A stretch of 64,000 bases of DNA, from NCBI RefSeq assembly GCF_022539315.1, contig NC_066343.1:37167146-37231145 (forward strand), in the 5' to 3' direction. Shown piece after piece: positions 23,101-38,100 of this stretch. The notes beneath the pieces were generated by a model. It was not told the DNA's origin, searched no databases, and was given only the letters and a program-made list of their open reading frames with translations. The DNA comes from Serinus canaria (taxonomy: Eukaryota > Chordata > Aves > Passeriformes > Fringillidae). Within the stretch, counting starts at the first letter, position 1; each line of letters opens with the position of its first letter. The position numbers and the translations under genes are program-made.

Positions 23101-26100
23101 TATCAAAATATCTGTCATTCACCGCAGAGGGTTTGCAATACTTAATAGCATTCTTTATGCACAAGACAGTATTTGCAGATTGCTTCTCATATTTGACAAC
23201 TGGGAAGTTGTCATCCATGTATTCCAGGAGCCTTCTGTGTTGCCTGTGCCCTACTGTGCTATCTCTCCAAAACATATCAGAGTGGTTGCAGTTCCCTGTG
23301 AGGACCATGGCCTAAGAATGTGAGGCTGCTTCTATCTGACTGTAGAAGGCTTTATCCATTTGTTCCTTCTCATCAGGTGGTCTAAGAGACACATGCTACT
23401 ACCATGTCACCTTTATGAGTCCATTCTTTTATTTGAGTAACGTTCTATTATTTCTGTCTCCTCCTAATTTTTGCCCCTTTTCACACTGGTTCATAAGGAA
23501 GGAAAGGGTAGGAAAAATTACCAGTGACAGGTTCTTCAAAAATTCTTTCTCTCAGCTGAAATTTGAACATGAAATGTGTTCTACTTATTAGAAACAGCTG
23601 ATAAGGGCTGCATGGTCTCAAGGTGTTCTGCCAAGGCATAATGTTCTCTGGTGTATATTCAGTTTAATTTATTTATTTACTTCACTGTAGTGTTCCTGTA
23701 GAATTCTTAATCTGTGGTGCTTATGAAATTTGATAATGGTCACGTACTAAGAACGTGCAATCCACAGAATTAAAAAACTTGTAATCAAAAAAAGCTGTTT
23801 TAATGAAACTAGTTTCTCCTCTTGTATAAGCATGAACTATTTATGCTTCTTAAGGAAAATATTTTATTATATTTACTAAAATGTTTATCCTAACAGTCCA
23901 TGTCAAAAATTGAACATTTCAGCTTTACAAAAACTGTAGCTGGAGTAATCTTACTGTTGTATCTGTCAATATAATGTTATGTTGTTATTCTTTTGAGATT
24001 CAATGTATGGGAAATGAAGTAATCATTTGACATAATTATTTCAGTTTAATAATCATTGCCTTGAAGTAATTTTTAAAAGATGTTTTAGAGAAGTATCTTG
24101 AATTGCTTTCACTTGGATTAAAATACAATAATTACGTTTTGGTCATCATATCTTATAGGGACGCTTCCTTTGGTACTTGCAGTTTTCATCTAACGTTACT
24201 GGACTGTTTTCATGCAATAAACAAGGTCAGTAAACTAATATCTTTCACATTTCAAAAAAATAGCTAAATGTTGCCCATCAGAAGAAGAAGGCTTAGGAAG
24301 CTAGGATCCAATTAGAGCTGCGAAGTAGCAGATCTGCTGATTGTTGCCTAGTTTACTATTCATTATGCATTGTCACAAAGTAGATACAGCATTCATAGAA
24401 GTCTACCAATACTTTATATAATCAATAAGTGAAGATATTATGGAGGGATTTCTGAGATTTACTTGTGTAATCTATCAGGACAGTAATTCGCCTCTAATCC
24501 TAAAATCTATGTGTTAGGTATATTATATGCCCCCTGGTGTTATGTATTGGGTTTGCTATACACTTCTGGCATTTGCAGCACTCACTAATGATTTCAAATG
24601 TTGCTTTAGTAATAGAAATAGAACAAATGTTAGGAGGTAGGTGCTTCTTTTTCTAACTATAAAATTATAAAATCTAGGTTTTATAGCAATATAGCAGTGA
24701 AGTAATGTAACATTAAAGAATAGGGGAATCAAAACACATTCTTTTTAGTCTGTATGAATACTGAAATGCAATTCTGCAGTTCTCCACCGTAATATTGTCT
24801 TTTGTATTATGGGTATCTCTACCAAATAGTGATGTTTTTACTGGTTAAGTCATCTTCTTGAAGACTGGTGATTTTTCAGCTTTTTTAGGTATTTTAAAAT
24901 TGTTTATTTGTATGCCAAGACTAGTGCATTGCTGTTCTTGCTGGTGAACAACAAAGAAATCTACAAGAGATGAGGGAGTAAAAGAGAAAATTAGAATGTA
25001 GTATTTTTAATATCTAGAGATATGAGGTTTATCTGTGTTTGTCTTCTTATTTTAACAAGTGGATAAGCTCTTAGTTACCCAAATGATTACATTTTTTATA
25101 CAGTGTTAAGTATTTTGGTTGAGGCTAATTATGGGACATCATGGACTCACAGTAATATACTTAGGACTTTGTGCCTGCAAGCAATTTGAAATCAGTGAAG
25201 ATACTAACAAATAGAATTTATGCACAAAAAAATCTCCAGTCCTTGAAAGCAGTCTTTAGAATCTACTAGTAGCTTCAATAGATGTTTTTTGCTGGTTATT
25301 TTTCTTTTTATTTTGTGCAGCTAGCAATGATGAAAAGACTAAATGCATCACTAATCTGGGGTTTTTATAGTGATTTGGTGAAAACAAAAAAAGTTGATTT
25401 ACTAATCTAACTTCACTTATATTGAAATTTACAAACCTGGTTTGAAGCAAGAGTTTATCTGTATTCTTAAGTTTTGTGAAGAAAGAAGGAGAGTGTATTA
25501 AAGGACTTTATGTAACCAAAAAGAGTAATAAAACTGTCCTCATTGAAGAGGCATCTTTGTTAAGAGCTGTGTTCTGAATTTTAGGCTTTGCAGTATGGTT
25601 TCCTGGATTTTAGTACGTTTGATGTAGATGAATATGAGCATTATGAAGTAAGTGTTCAGTATCCATCTTTTGATTTGTTTGCTGTTACTAATGCTAAAGC
25701 AATTGCTAATAATTTCTGCTATTCTTTTGTAGTATTAAGTTCCATTTCTGTTTTGTCTCTTTAAGTTATGATAGTTTAATAAAGGTTCGTGGTCAAAGAG
25801 AGAATACTAACATTCAGATTTAAGCAAAATTATGCCCAAACATGGGGAAGAACAGAAACCAGAATGGAAATAAATGGGAGTCTCCATTATTAGTAAAACC
25901 CTGGATATTCTGGAGCAGTCTTGATGAAAAACTAAACGGCACACAAGCCCAAGTCTAACTGAATGCTAGAGAACAGTCAAAGTATGTATTTGAGAACACA
26001 TGGCAGAAATGTAATAACACTCTTTGAGGTAAAGAAGGAAACTGGGCTGGAAAACTCCAAGTGCATAAAAGTGCTTTGGGTCATAGGAAAATATTATCAC

Positions 26101-29100
26101 AGTGAAGGACTGCAACTCTTGATTGTATGCAGTCTCAGAAATGCAAAGCTGCCAGATATCTGTAAAGAGAAAATTAAATGCTTCTAGAACTTAAAAAATC
26201 ATTATTTAATTTGTGAACAGTAGTAAGACCAATTGGTAAGGCCAGTTTAGAATCCTATAAAAAGTGAAAACTTGAAAGTTCCTCTTCATCTGAAGGGCAT
26301 TGGTTGCATTGTTCAAAAACACTGGTTTAGAAAGACAGGGACACAGGGGAGAAATGTGAGGTGGAGTGCATCTGTCATCCTCATGATGAAAAAGAAAGCA
26401 GCCAACTAACACACCTTCCTTTGACAAAAATTATACATCTATTCTATCTAGCATGTATTTTGAAACAATAAGGAAAAGCCTGAAAATACAGGGATAATGA
26501 TAAACCAAGCATTTTCTCTTGACAGAGAGCAGAAAATGGAGATTTTAACTGGATTATACCAAACAAATTCATTGCCTTCAGTGGACCTCATTCAAGAAGT
26601 AAAATTGAAAATGGTATGCTTAAAAAAGGAGGTGGGGAACACAAGCCCACTGCTTTCTTAGTTGATTGTTATTAGTAAGAACAAATTTTAAAAATTTTCA
26701 AACAGTGTGTTTTTTCCTTGGCTCTTTTCCTTTTATAAGAACTCTGGCAGTAAAATTTTAATGCTTGGTTTAATTGTATCTGACCTAGGTGATTGTATTA
26801 AAATTCCATTTTCAATTAGTCAATATTTCTTTATCTTGTCTCTATCTTGGAAGTGTTTTCATATCTTATTTTTTAGTATTTTTTTATTTCTTTAGTTTAA
26901 GCCTTACCCTTTTTTTTTTATCTTCTGTTCTCAAACAGGCTATCCCCACCATGCTCCAGAGGCTTATTTCCCATACTTCAAGCAAAATAAGGTCACCACT
27001 ATAATACGCCTCAACAAAAAACTGTATGATGCCAAACGATTTACAGATGCTGGATTTGAGCATTTTGATCTCTTCTTTGCTGATGGAAGCACACCTAGTG
27101 ATACTATAGTTAAAACATTTCTAAATATTTGTGAAAATGCTGAAGGTGTAATAGCCGTTCATTGCAAAGGTATGATGCAAAAAACAGTTTATATTACTAG
27201 TGATGTTTATAATTACAGTTCCTGAGGTACTTTGCAGCATAATTCTACTATATCTAGTTATTAACATCTCTGCCAAACTGCAACTATTCCATTCAAATTA
27301 TTTCTGTGGTTCTGTTCAGCACTTCATCTTCTCATATTGTTAAGTACCAGAAAAATCTTCCAAGCCATTCCCAAAATGAGACTGGGGAAAGTGAGATTTC
27401 CAATATTAATAGCTATTTCTGCTAGAAAGTGTTAGTACTTTCAAAGAATGCTTTGGGCAGGCATTTGAAGTCCTGTCAAGTTCTGAAAATACATTTTTAA
27501 ATATATCAAGTCGTAAACTTTTGGAAACAGTGCAGCTTTTGGGGAGATCCCTTAAAACATATGAGTGTTGTTCTACAGCCACCAAAATCTTCATCCCTCA
27601 GAAACTGCACCAGTTAGGGCATGCTCTGAGTATCCATTCCTCCAGAGTTGGACTGCGAGCATTTTAAGAGCCCAGCCAATGCAGCTAGTAGAGCTATTCA
27701 GTTTTTGTTTGTTCTAGAGGCAATTTGTTTCACTTCCCACACCATCTTTAATAGTATATCAGACATTTCTTCTCCATAACTTTGCATCACTAGTGTATCT
27801 GATAACACTGTGATTGAAGGAGAAGTGCCTTTTCTTAACCTGTTTGCTTTGGACCTGCAAAGACTGCAGTTTTGTTCCTGTATATGCCATCTGTTTAACA
27901 GAATTTAACAGAATTATATTGGAAAGTGAAAGAATTGTTGAAACCAGCATCTTGACTTTGGGAAAACAAGTCCATACTCTTATTCTTCACTGAGGTGGTA
28001 AATTCAGGCATATCCCTTAATTGGTTATGCCAGAATATTGATGATACAAGTACTTTGTTTTCATTGAAATTAAGGTGTTCTTTGGTAGATATCAGACTAA
28101 TGGTGTCTAGCCACTCTTGAGGAAGTGTAGAATGCTGTAGTCTGTTCCTAAAGCTATCCTGGAAGTCATGGAAAGCTAAGGCAAGTTCTTAAAGCAAGTC
28201 ATGGAAGTGTGGTTGTCATGGCTGTTGTGTTATACAGAAGATTTTACAGGGGTGTTGATCAGTCAATTGTTAAATGAGAGAAGGTGATGTGTGATTTGCA
28301 TGTGCAGCAAGTGATTGAGGAGAGATGTCACTTAGCTGGAGCGGTCCTCTCTTGCTTCTCATGTTTCCCAAGGTAAATAGAACTGTTTTGAGGGCCATTT
28401 TAAATAAGGTTTCTCACTCTGGAGTACTTCTTTCCTGTGCTAGCTAGTGCCCAGACTTGCTTATTGCAAAATTTGTTTTTATCTTGGGAGTTAAAGAGAT
28501 TAATTAGGAAAGAGGTTGGGAGAACATCTGATTTCAGTGCAATGTATGATTAGTTTGCAAGAAGGTGTTGAGAGAATTCTGAAAAGAAAAAAAAAAAAGC
28601 CAACTGTTTTATCCCATGCTTATAAACATTCTCATACCTTCATACATATTAATAGATAGGTAAATAAAGGTAGATAAACTTACAGATATTTGTAAAGTTG
28701 CTGGTTTTGGAAGGTTATCTCACTCAAAAAAAATTATGGACAGTGTGTCAGTAACCTTGTATATGATAAAAAAAGACTAAAGAGTAAGTTTCCCTTGCCA
28801 CATTTGATAAGTAGAGGTTTGTTTTGATAAATTAGGCAGGTAACTACTTGCCCAAGAAACAGTGTCTATAGTTACAACAGATTCCAGATGAAGATGGATA
28901 TATAAAAGAAGCCATTCTTTTATATTACACAGCTGGTCTTGGACGAACTGGCACACTTATTGCCTGTTACATCATGAAGCATTATCGGATGACAGCTGCT
29001 GAATCTATTGCCTGGATCAGAATAAATAGACCTGGTTCTGTGATTGGACCACAACAGCATTTCCTGATGGAGTAAGTAGACTGAGTGTAAATTATTGCCA

Positions 29101-32100
29101 AAAATAAATCTAAATGTCTTTTTCTTCTTCTTCTTCTTCTTCTTCTATTGTACACTTAACAATCTTCAGTGTTAATTTGTTGTGTTTTGGGCCTTTTTTT
29201 CCATGTTATGATAGCAAACAGGCAGAACTTTGGACAGAAGGGGATATTTTCCGTGCAAAGTTGAAACGAAACCATAAAATTGCTGTAACAAGAATTCTGT
29301 CAGGAGTAGATGATATTTCAATTAATAACACAAGAAACAGGAGAACCATCCAAAAGGACATTGAACTGGTAACCATCCAAATATTGTGCTCTTGTAAAAG
29401 TTGGAACTGTTGAGAATCTCTCAGGTTTTGAAAAAACCTGTGGGTGCACTAAAACTTTGTTAATCAAATTTTTTTCTGTTCACCCTTTTTATATAAAAGG
29501 ATATGGGGGGGAAAAACTAGGGATTGCAATTATGAAAAATGGAGTTTAGAACACAGGTGAAGTAGGAGCATCATCATGCTTTAGTCTTTTGTAATAAGGT
29601 CAACAATAGAAAAAGCATACATTCTCCAATCAAAAACACTGATTTCATTTTGGATTTTCTGTTGCTTCACTGTGTGTATTTAAAGGGAGGGGATGAAAGG
29701 GTGGGGTTTTTAACTCATTTTAGTTTCTAAATTATTGCAACTTGTGTAATACCTATTGATAGTGCTTTTTGAAAAAGACAGTACTGCTGTTTTATAAAGG
29801 CAAGTGAAGGAGGGAAATGCTATATTTAGAGAAGATCATACTCTACCTAAGCAAAGATTTTATAATATATTGCTTCCCATGCTTTAAAAGGAGACAATAT
29901 TCCGATGCATGTAAGTCATGACACAACTTAATGGTTTACAGCTTCTAAAGCAGCAAACAGAAAACTGGAAGGAACAGAATTATATTTATTCAAGTGAATT
30001 TCTTTGACTTTATCCTGTTTAGATAATTCTAATTTTAAGCTTTAAGATAAAGTTAATTCTTATATATCAAAGTGTCTATATTTAATCTTGATTTATCCCT
30101 TTCCCCCTCCACTTATCCAGTACAGTGATGATGATGAAACAAACTGTTTAACACAAGGGGATAAGCTTCGTGCTCTGAAAAGCAAAAGGCAAGCAAAAAC
30201 TCCAACTACATCTCCACTAGCGTAAGTCAGTTTCTGAATATATAAAATGCCAGAAACACTTTTATCCTCTTCTTCATGCATACTTCCTGTTGCCCACAAA
30301 TGTTTGTTATCAATGCTGGTTTTATTCCCCTAACACAAACATGAGGTTCGCCATTTCTCTGAAGGCTTGGTGAATGCTGAGGAGGCAGGATCATTTGGTT
30401 AAAGGACTGCATGACTGAATTTCTGGTTTTCTGCATAGTTTTTGATGCTGATGTTCTGCACTTTACAAGCTCCTATAGCACTTCTGAATGCTTTACTTTT
30501 AGTTTAATCACAAACATTGCTTTGTCTGTCCTGTGGTAGTATAAAAATGAAATATGACTCTGTATGGTTTTGTTTGATTGGCTCAAATAAGATATGTGCT
30601 GGTCTTTGAAGTAAAGTTGGTAAAGTCAGAGTTGAAGGAAGGATTTTCATCTTCCTTGCATTTTCTCTTCCTTGGAAGAGAACTTCCCCTAAATCCTGTG
30701 GGCTTTGTGATAATGTCTGGTAGATATGGAAGGCAGAGTAGCCACTGTTTCAGTAAACAAATTTAAAGAACTGCATTTCTGTCAGTGAAGCTGGTAGTCT
30801 CTTTATTTTAGGCAAGTCGTGAAACACCACCTGTAAAAGAAAGTTTGCATCCGTTGTAGCTTGTAACAACTGTAGGTACAAAATCTATCTGCCTGCCCTT
30901 AAATAAACTGCAAGAGAATTCAACACTTGGAAAACTTTGCAGGATCTCATTTGATTGCTAGGAAAGCAATGGTGACCCCTGGCTGTCAGACTTTTGTGAA
31001 TCACACATGACCAAAGTCACAGGCCACAGTCAACATGACTTTTATTGTGTTGTCCTTCTGTAGGACATGATGCTGCTACTTTGCTGGCATTTTAATTTTC
31101 TATTTCTTCTTTCTCAAGATCACCACTGTCATCAGACTTTTAGAAAAAGTGAGAAGTATGTAGTAAAAATGTGCTGAAGATAAAGGAATATATCTCTTGA
31201 AACCTTCACACATTGCTATGTCTGACTTCTGCTTTTGTTTTAAATTACTGTCTTCTGTTCATGCTTATCCTTTACACAGGCAGCCATAAAAGAAACAACA
31301 TACTCATACAACAGACTGTGCCCAGCTGACTTAAAAAATACCAAAAAGCATCACCTCAGTTACCTCAAAGAGCACAGTGAAAAACAACTGCCTTGCAGAT
31401 TAGTTTCCAAGGCACAGAAATGCCTTAGTTGTCAAGTACTTAATTGCCACACACTTAATGTACGTTCCATATGATGAACGTAGACTGTGAGATAACCTAT
31501 TCAGAGCCATTGTCCTAATACCTTCTTAATACAAGACCTGTCTACTATTAAAATATTTTCTGGCTCATGAAATGTTCTGTAACATCTGCTCTAATTAGCT
31601 TGTACTTGTGTAGAATTAAAATAATTGACCTGGAGCTTATAGCTCATTTTTACATTGTGCATTGTGGCTCAAGGAGCTTCAATTTACCTCTTTCTGATCC
31701 CCTGAGTTATTTTTATGGTTTGTGACTTGTACTGAAATAATTCAAGGAAAAATGAGTGCATAAACTCATACATTCCTTTGTGTTACTGTTTTATTGCAAG
31801 GAATATTTAGCTGCCTTACAGGAGTCAGAAGTTTACTCTACTATAAGAGGTTACTGTTTCTTTCCTTTTTAGTTTAGTCTGTTAAAATAATTATTCTTGC
31901 AGTGAAATTGATTACTTTTTCCAAGCAAACAAACAGAAGCTTCTAAATCTTCCAGGCAGTTTTATTTAAAAGGAAAAAAGAAGTGGAGGGGGGGGGGCAA
32001 AGTTAGTCTTTGAAAACTAGAGGCATTATTTACTTTTAAGTCACAAGGGACTTGTATAGAGTGTTTGTTGAAGTTGGCTGTATAATTTCTTTATGTGTTG

Positions 32101-35100
32101 ATGACTGGATATTTTATGTATGTTCTAATAAGCAATATTCTGCACCTGAGGCAAAGGATTATGAATTGGTTTTTGCTTCTTACACAGAAAGGTAATACAC
32201 CCCATCATCTGGTTGTTTATATAAGTTGTTTGTTTCTGCAAACATACCTGTCTGCAATGTAATGTTTTAGTTTCAGAATGTATGATTGTGAAATAGGATG
32301 TGTGAATACAGGCTGAGCCTGCATAAGAGATGGCAGCAAGTGGTCAGGGATGTATTGCTCCTCCACACACTTCTTTCCAAGAGTGATAGGTGACCTTGAT
32401 GAGGGTTTCAGAAGATTTGCTTTGATTCCAGCAGTACATGGGTACTATATTGGCAATTTATGGCTGTATGATTGTTAGTCATAGAAAGTAAGAAATGCTT
32501 GGCAAAGTTTATAGAGCAGTATCCTTTTGAAGAACTTGAAACAAGCTAAAATGCACCAATAGCTTTTGCTTTTGAATTTTTTTTCATCTCTTCCTCCCCC
32601 CAATCCCTTTTTAGATGGCTCCTAGCTATGCTGGTGTCTACACTGTGTAGCATTGTCATCTGGTGGATTGTATGTGGCTCCCTTCTGCCCAGCCTGCTAT
32701 TCTGTCTAGATGGTTTAAGAACATAGTAACCATCAGGACCCCCTGAAAGAGAGCCACTGTGTAAGTGTCCCATTCCATTTCTCTGCAATAGCTCATACTT
32801 TCTGTCTAGTATGTCTCTTAAATGCATGTTTTCATGTCTTTTTCTTACTGGCTTTGCTGCAAGGGTGAATTTCACTGCTCTGGCTTTGTTATATTCTTGT
32901 GTATATTATTTGGAATAACTGAGTGATTTTTATGGCTGGCTTACTATATACAAAGGCAAAGAGCTCTTATAATTAGAGTAATTCTTAGTTTTGAAGTGTT
33001 TCTTCCCTGCAGATAAGCAAAACAACACAAGCAAAATTATCTCTAAGAAAAAAAAAAGTACTGCTTTAAAATATGATTCTATCCTTTGCATATTGCAGGT
33101 GCAGATGTTAGCTTCAGTTTTACTTTGAAGTTCGTGAACTTAAAAACTAGGCTAGTTTCCCAACACATGATTTTATTCCCATGAAATGCCAAGAATTAGA
33201 ATTTGTTAGAAATGTCAGTAAGTCTCTGTTTCTACAAAGAGATCAAATATTATACGCCATGTCATAAAACATTACTTCTTTTACCTTTTTGACATTAAAG
33301 AAGATAGGACAGATTACAGTGTTAGGTCCTGGCTCACTTGCTTACCCAGCCAGTCTGGTTTCTTCATCTTTTGTTCACAATTATGTTTTCTATAGCTTTA
33401 GGAGACTACTTACATTCCTTTATTCTGTTACTTGGATTCAGCAGCTGAGTAAACATTATAGCATATCAGTTCCTTGAGTACAGTTTTCACTCTTCACTTT
33501 CATCATAGTAGCTGCAATGATTTCTCTGCCTTGCTTCTACTTAAAAGGTGCAATGTTTTTATCAAATGACAACTTACATATTCTGGTCAAATAAAATTCC
33601 AACAGCACACAGAACTCTGAGGAAGTGCAAATGAACTTTTTGCTTGTTTCTGAGCCTCCCTGGAGCTCCTGTGTCATCACCACCCTTAAAGGAAAATGAT
33701 TACTTTGGGAGAATACTTGAAATCTTGGTGCTCTCAGATTAAAAAAATATTCAGAAAGTCTTTTACTAATTAAGAAAAGGCATTGTCTCCTGACAGGCAT
33801 GAAGGTTGAGATTTTCTGTCATCCATACCTTTGTCCTTGCAACTTTTTGTCTGCACTTTTTAAAAAGCATGAAACTCTTTCTGCTAACCTAAGGGACTGG
33901 ATAACTATAGGATGAGGACCGGGAGACTTTGGACAGGTTAGTTATTCAGTTAGCCTTCATTGAGGTCATCTTAATCTGTTCTTTTTGAGAAAGAAATTAT
34001 AAAGAAATAAAGATAACTTCAGCTTAATTTTTCCCTAACCTTGTCAAATAACTTACTCGAGAAGCATTATTCCAAATACCATGAGAGGTGTGTTTTCAAA
34101 GTTTTACAGTGAATGAAGCACTCTTTCTTTTCTCAATGGTCTCTGGAAGTCAGACCTCAGGCTTTAGCTTTTTAGTATGTCTTCAGAACACATACTATAC
34201 TTAAAACACAGGTTAAAGAGGTGAAACAATCCATGCTTTGTTTTGTTGTACTGTGCTAGAAGATCAATTTCAGTCAATTATCATCCTTCTTTCTCTTACT
34301 ATGTCTGTGTTCTGTCTAAAAACTAGAAACTCTTATTCCTTGCTAGATGAAAAAAGACTGTTTGATGTTGGTAGATGTGATGCAAGCAATTTTGTTATTC
34401 CCATTTGCTGTGAATTTCCAATTACTGGTGCTGCTGCTTGATTTTCAAGATTAACAATGATACAATGTGGCTTAAGTATAGGGAGAGAAAACACTTAGGC
34501 TTTTCTTAAAAGCTTGCCTAACTGTCTCTTCTTTCTGCAGCTAATATCTCATGTATTAAGAGACCAAATAATCAGTAAGGATCATGGATCAATCTGAGCT
34601 AGCCTGGCAGTTGTGTTTGCTGGAGCCCTGTGTGCTGAAGAGTTGTTGGTCACTTGTTGCCTGTTGATGACTTGGAAGAGTAGTAGAGGTCTCAGGTCTA
34701 TTTTCTTAAAAATCATGAGGGGATAAAGGAGAAAATAGTATTGCACTTGACAGACCTTGTAAGACAGGTTGCCCAGATTGGTTGGCAAGACTAAAGTGCC
34801 TTTTGCAGACAGAGAGGACATGCACCTGTGTAACCTTTTTTTTCTTCACCCCTGTTTAGGATTCTGCAATCACAATTTTTTAAAAACGCTTGTTATTTGG
34901 ATTGATTTCTGTCTAATGCATATTACACTGCTTGCAATTCAAGTTTTGTGGATTTTGTCTTGGGTTGTGGAGTTTGGGTTTTTGTGTCCTGGTGGTGTGC
35001 CTGTGTTCTGCCCTTGCACTGAGTTAAATGGTGAATAAAAGTTGTGAGTTATTTAAAAGTTCCTGCTCCTTGCCCAAGCACAGTTCCATTTAAACAGGTC

Positions 35101-38100
35101 TTTATTTGTTTAAAGACCAAGGTATTAGCTTGAATAAGAAAGTAGTGTATAAACTAGTCTGCTATTTGTGGTGTGTATTTAGGATCAGAACTACCAAGTG
35201 AGGTTTCCATTACAGATGAATTGGAGATGAAAAATTCTTCAAATGCAAATGTCTGTTTAAAAATGTGACTATTACAACATCCTATAGCCTGCACGGTACT
35301 GGGGGGGGGGGGGTTTGTTGGTTTTTTAGGGGTTTTTTTTTGTGCTGTTGTTTTTGTTTCTTTTTTGTGGGATTTTGGTGGTGGTGGTGTTTGGTTGGTT
35401 TTTTTCATTTTTTATCATATCCCATTGAGTTAGAAAACCTTTGTGTACAACAGATGGGTTTGCTGGTGTTTCTGGAAGTTGTGTGACATACTATTTTATG
35501 TGAACAGCTCCAAAGCAGTAAGGTAGGTGTCCTGAGATCTTACACTTCTCTAATATAGTTTGGGATATTTTTTTCAGGCTGACATTTTGGCACGATTGCC
35601 TCTACCATGGCTTCATCTCACATCCATTATAAAACCTATCTATTGAACCTGCTGTCAAGTGAGGCTGTTAGTCTAATTGTGCTAAACCAAAATTCCATAC
35701 ATTAGTTTCTTCTCTCACCTTTAACATATATGCAGTAGCATTCTAATAAAAGCTGTGATAGCATTGTTGTTGCTCCTCAACTGACAGCTGTGAGGATCAA
35801 AAGCAACACTGGGTGTTTAATTGCAACAGCCTGTCAGGCAGTGGTGTAAATGGAGCCTTGTCTCTTTTCCTTGAGGTGCTGTCAGCCTTGGAAGTCTAGA
35901 ATTCTAGTCTGATTTAAAAATGTCTGTGTGATAATTTATCAAATGCTTTGTTCACAGTGATTTCAATTATTCTTTACTGTAGAGAAGCCCAGTGAAGTTG
36001 CATATATCTGAGATGTAAAAATGACATATCTACTGAAGATCAGATGATGTTAAAGATTCTACCCTGCTCACACCCTGCTCACACCTGGCTCTGAGCTGAT
36101 CCCATAAGGAATCTTGTTATATCCCTTTGGCAAATGCAGCAAACTTACAAGGATGTTTTTGTGGTGGTTTTGGTTTACTAGTGGCTATTTTTATTATAAG
36201 TCCTATTTCCACTTAGAGCTTCTTTTATTTTCTTTCTTCATTTTGAACTGATAAGATTAAATTTTTTGGGAAGTAAGGGCTACATTATGAGATGTTGAAA
36301 AGATGAATATTTAAATGTTTGTGCAAAATGCTATCTTGAGCATTCATAATGCTTCACGGAATCACAGAATGGATAAATGTTGAAATAGACCACAGTGGGT
36401 CATCTGGTCCAACCTCCCTGCTCATGAAGAGTCATCCCAGAGCACATGGCACAGGATTGCATCCAAATGGTTCTTGAATCTCCAGTGTGGGAGACCTGAC
36501 AACCTCTCTGGACAATCTGTTTCAGTGCTCAGTCACCTGCACAGTAAAGAAGTTTGGGTGTTATGTTCAGAAGTTCAGAAATTCTTCACATTCAGGTGGA
36601 ACTTCCTGTGCATGAGTTTGTGCCCAATGCCTCCTATTGCTCAGCACCACCAAGCAGAGCCTGGCTCTTGACACCCTGCCTTCAGATACTGACAGACATT
36701 GATGAAGTCCCCTCTGTTATCTCTTCTGGAGGCTGAACAGACCCAGCTTCCTCAGCCTTTTCTCATAAGAGAGATGTCCAGTCCTTTCGTCATCTTCATA
36801 TCCTTCCACTGGACTCTCCAGGACACCCATGTCTCTCTTGTAGTGAGGAGCCCAGAACTGGACACAGCACACCAGATGTGCCTCACTTGGGCTGAGTAAA
36901 GGGGCAGGATCACCTCTTCTGACCTGCTGGCAGTGGTATTCCTGGTGGTCCCCAGAACACTAGTGGCCTTCTTGGCAACAAGGGCACACTGCTAGCTCAT
37001 ATTTCAGTTCATGTTAGATACGTACATGGGTTTAAGCCATGTACATTGACCGGTTTTCTGAATTTCTGGTATCTAGAAAAAAATGGGTGTTTATGAAAGA
37101 AAGATGACAAAAATTGCATTCCAATAACTTTTGCTTTCTTTTATATGTACATTGCATGCATTTTATGCAGAGACACGAAATGTATTTATTTAAGGAGAAA
37201 ACATGATTTTTCCATATTTCTGGCTGCATGAGCACTAGTAAACCAGAATGTGCCACGATTTCTGCATGTTTATATTTCAGTGACCAAATGTTACGAGGTT
37301 AAGCATAACCTCGTGCTTTTCTGTTCATTCCTAGTAGTTTCTATCAGCACAGATGAATGGTATCATGCAAGTCTTATTTCACCATTGCTGTAATTTTTAG
37401 TGCTTGGTTGAAAGTGTGATAGACTGAATTTGTTCATTCTGTATGACAACTGTGGCACTGAAAAAAATAATTTCAATATTAGGGTTTGTTAAAACTGTTT
37501 TACAATCACAGTAGAAACTATAACATAAGCTTTCAGGTTTTAAATGTTTTCCCCTTGGGCATGCGAGGAAAACATTTTCATTGGAAGAATTTGTTCTGTC
37601 TTAGGAAGTATGAGGTTGAAGGTATCTGGGGGTGGTTTTTTCTGCCTCTTGTAAAAGCAATTCCTTCAACCTTGAATGTCCTGTGTTTACAGGAGAATTT
37701 GCATTGCATTTTATAGTACTTGTCATTGAAACCTTGTATCTTACCTGAGCAACTGGTTGTTTTGTTTGAACAGTTGCAAATCAAGTAATAATATTTTGCA
37801 AGGCTGTACTATTAAGAGAATTTTTTTCAAGTAGAAAATACTTCAAATACTTAAAATTTGTGGTTATGTACACAATTGTTTGCTAATCAAGAAGTGTATA
37901 GTAACAATAATGTGGCTGATCAGTTTTACAGCATAAAGAATATATTTTAAATGAAATTGTGTTTTATCAAATACATGTTCTAATTCTGAAACCCATATAA
38001 AACAATTAAACATTGGAGGTTTTTTCCATTTATATTTTTGGTTAGTATGTAACATGAATATAGAAATGTATGTTTTCTCCCTGTGTATTCCTGTTCACTT

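Noticed and set aside
32546..32875. 109-codon minus-strand frame
   Set aside because: It is the antisense shadow of the alternative CDC14B exon and its pyrimidine tract; no splice sites or family similarity on that strand.
36474..36899. Three + strand frames of 60-66 codons
   Set aside because: They lie wholly inside the antisense CR1 fragment.
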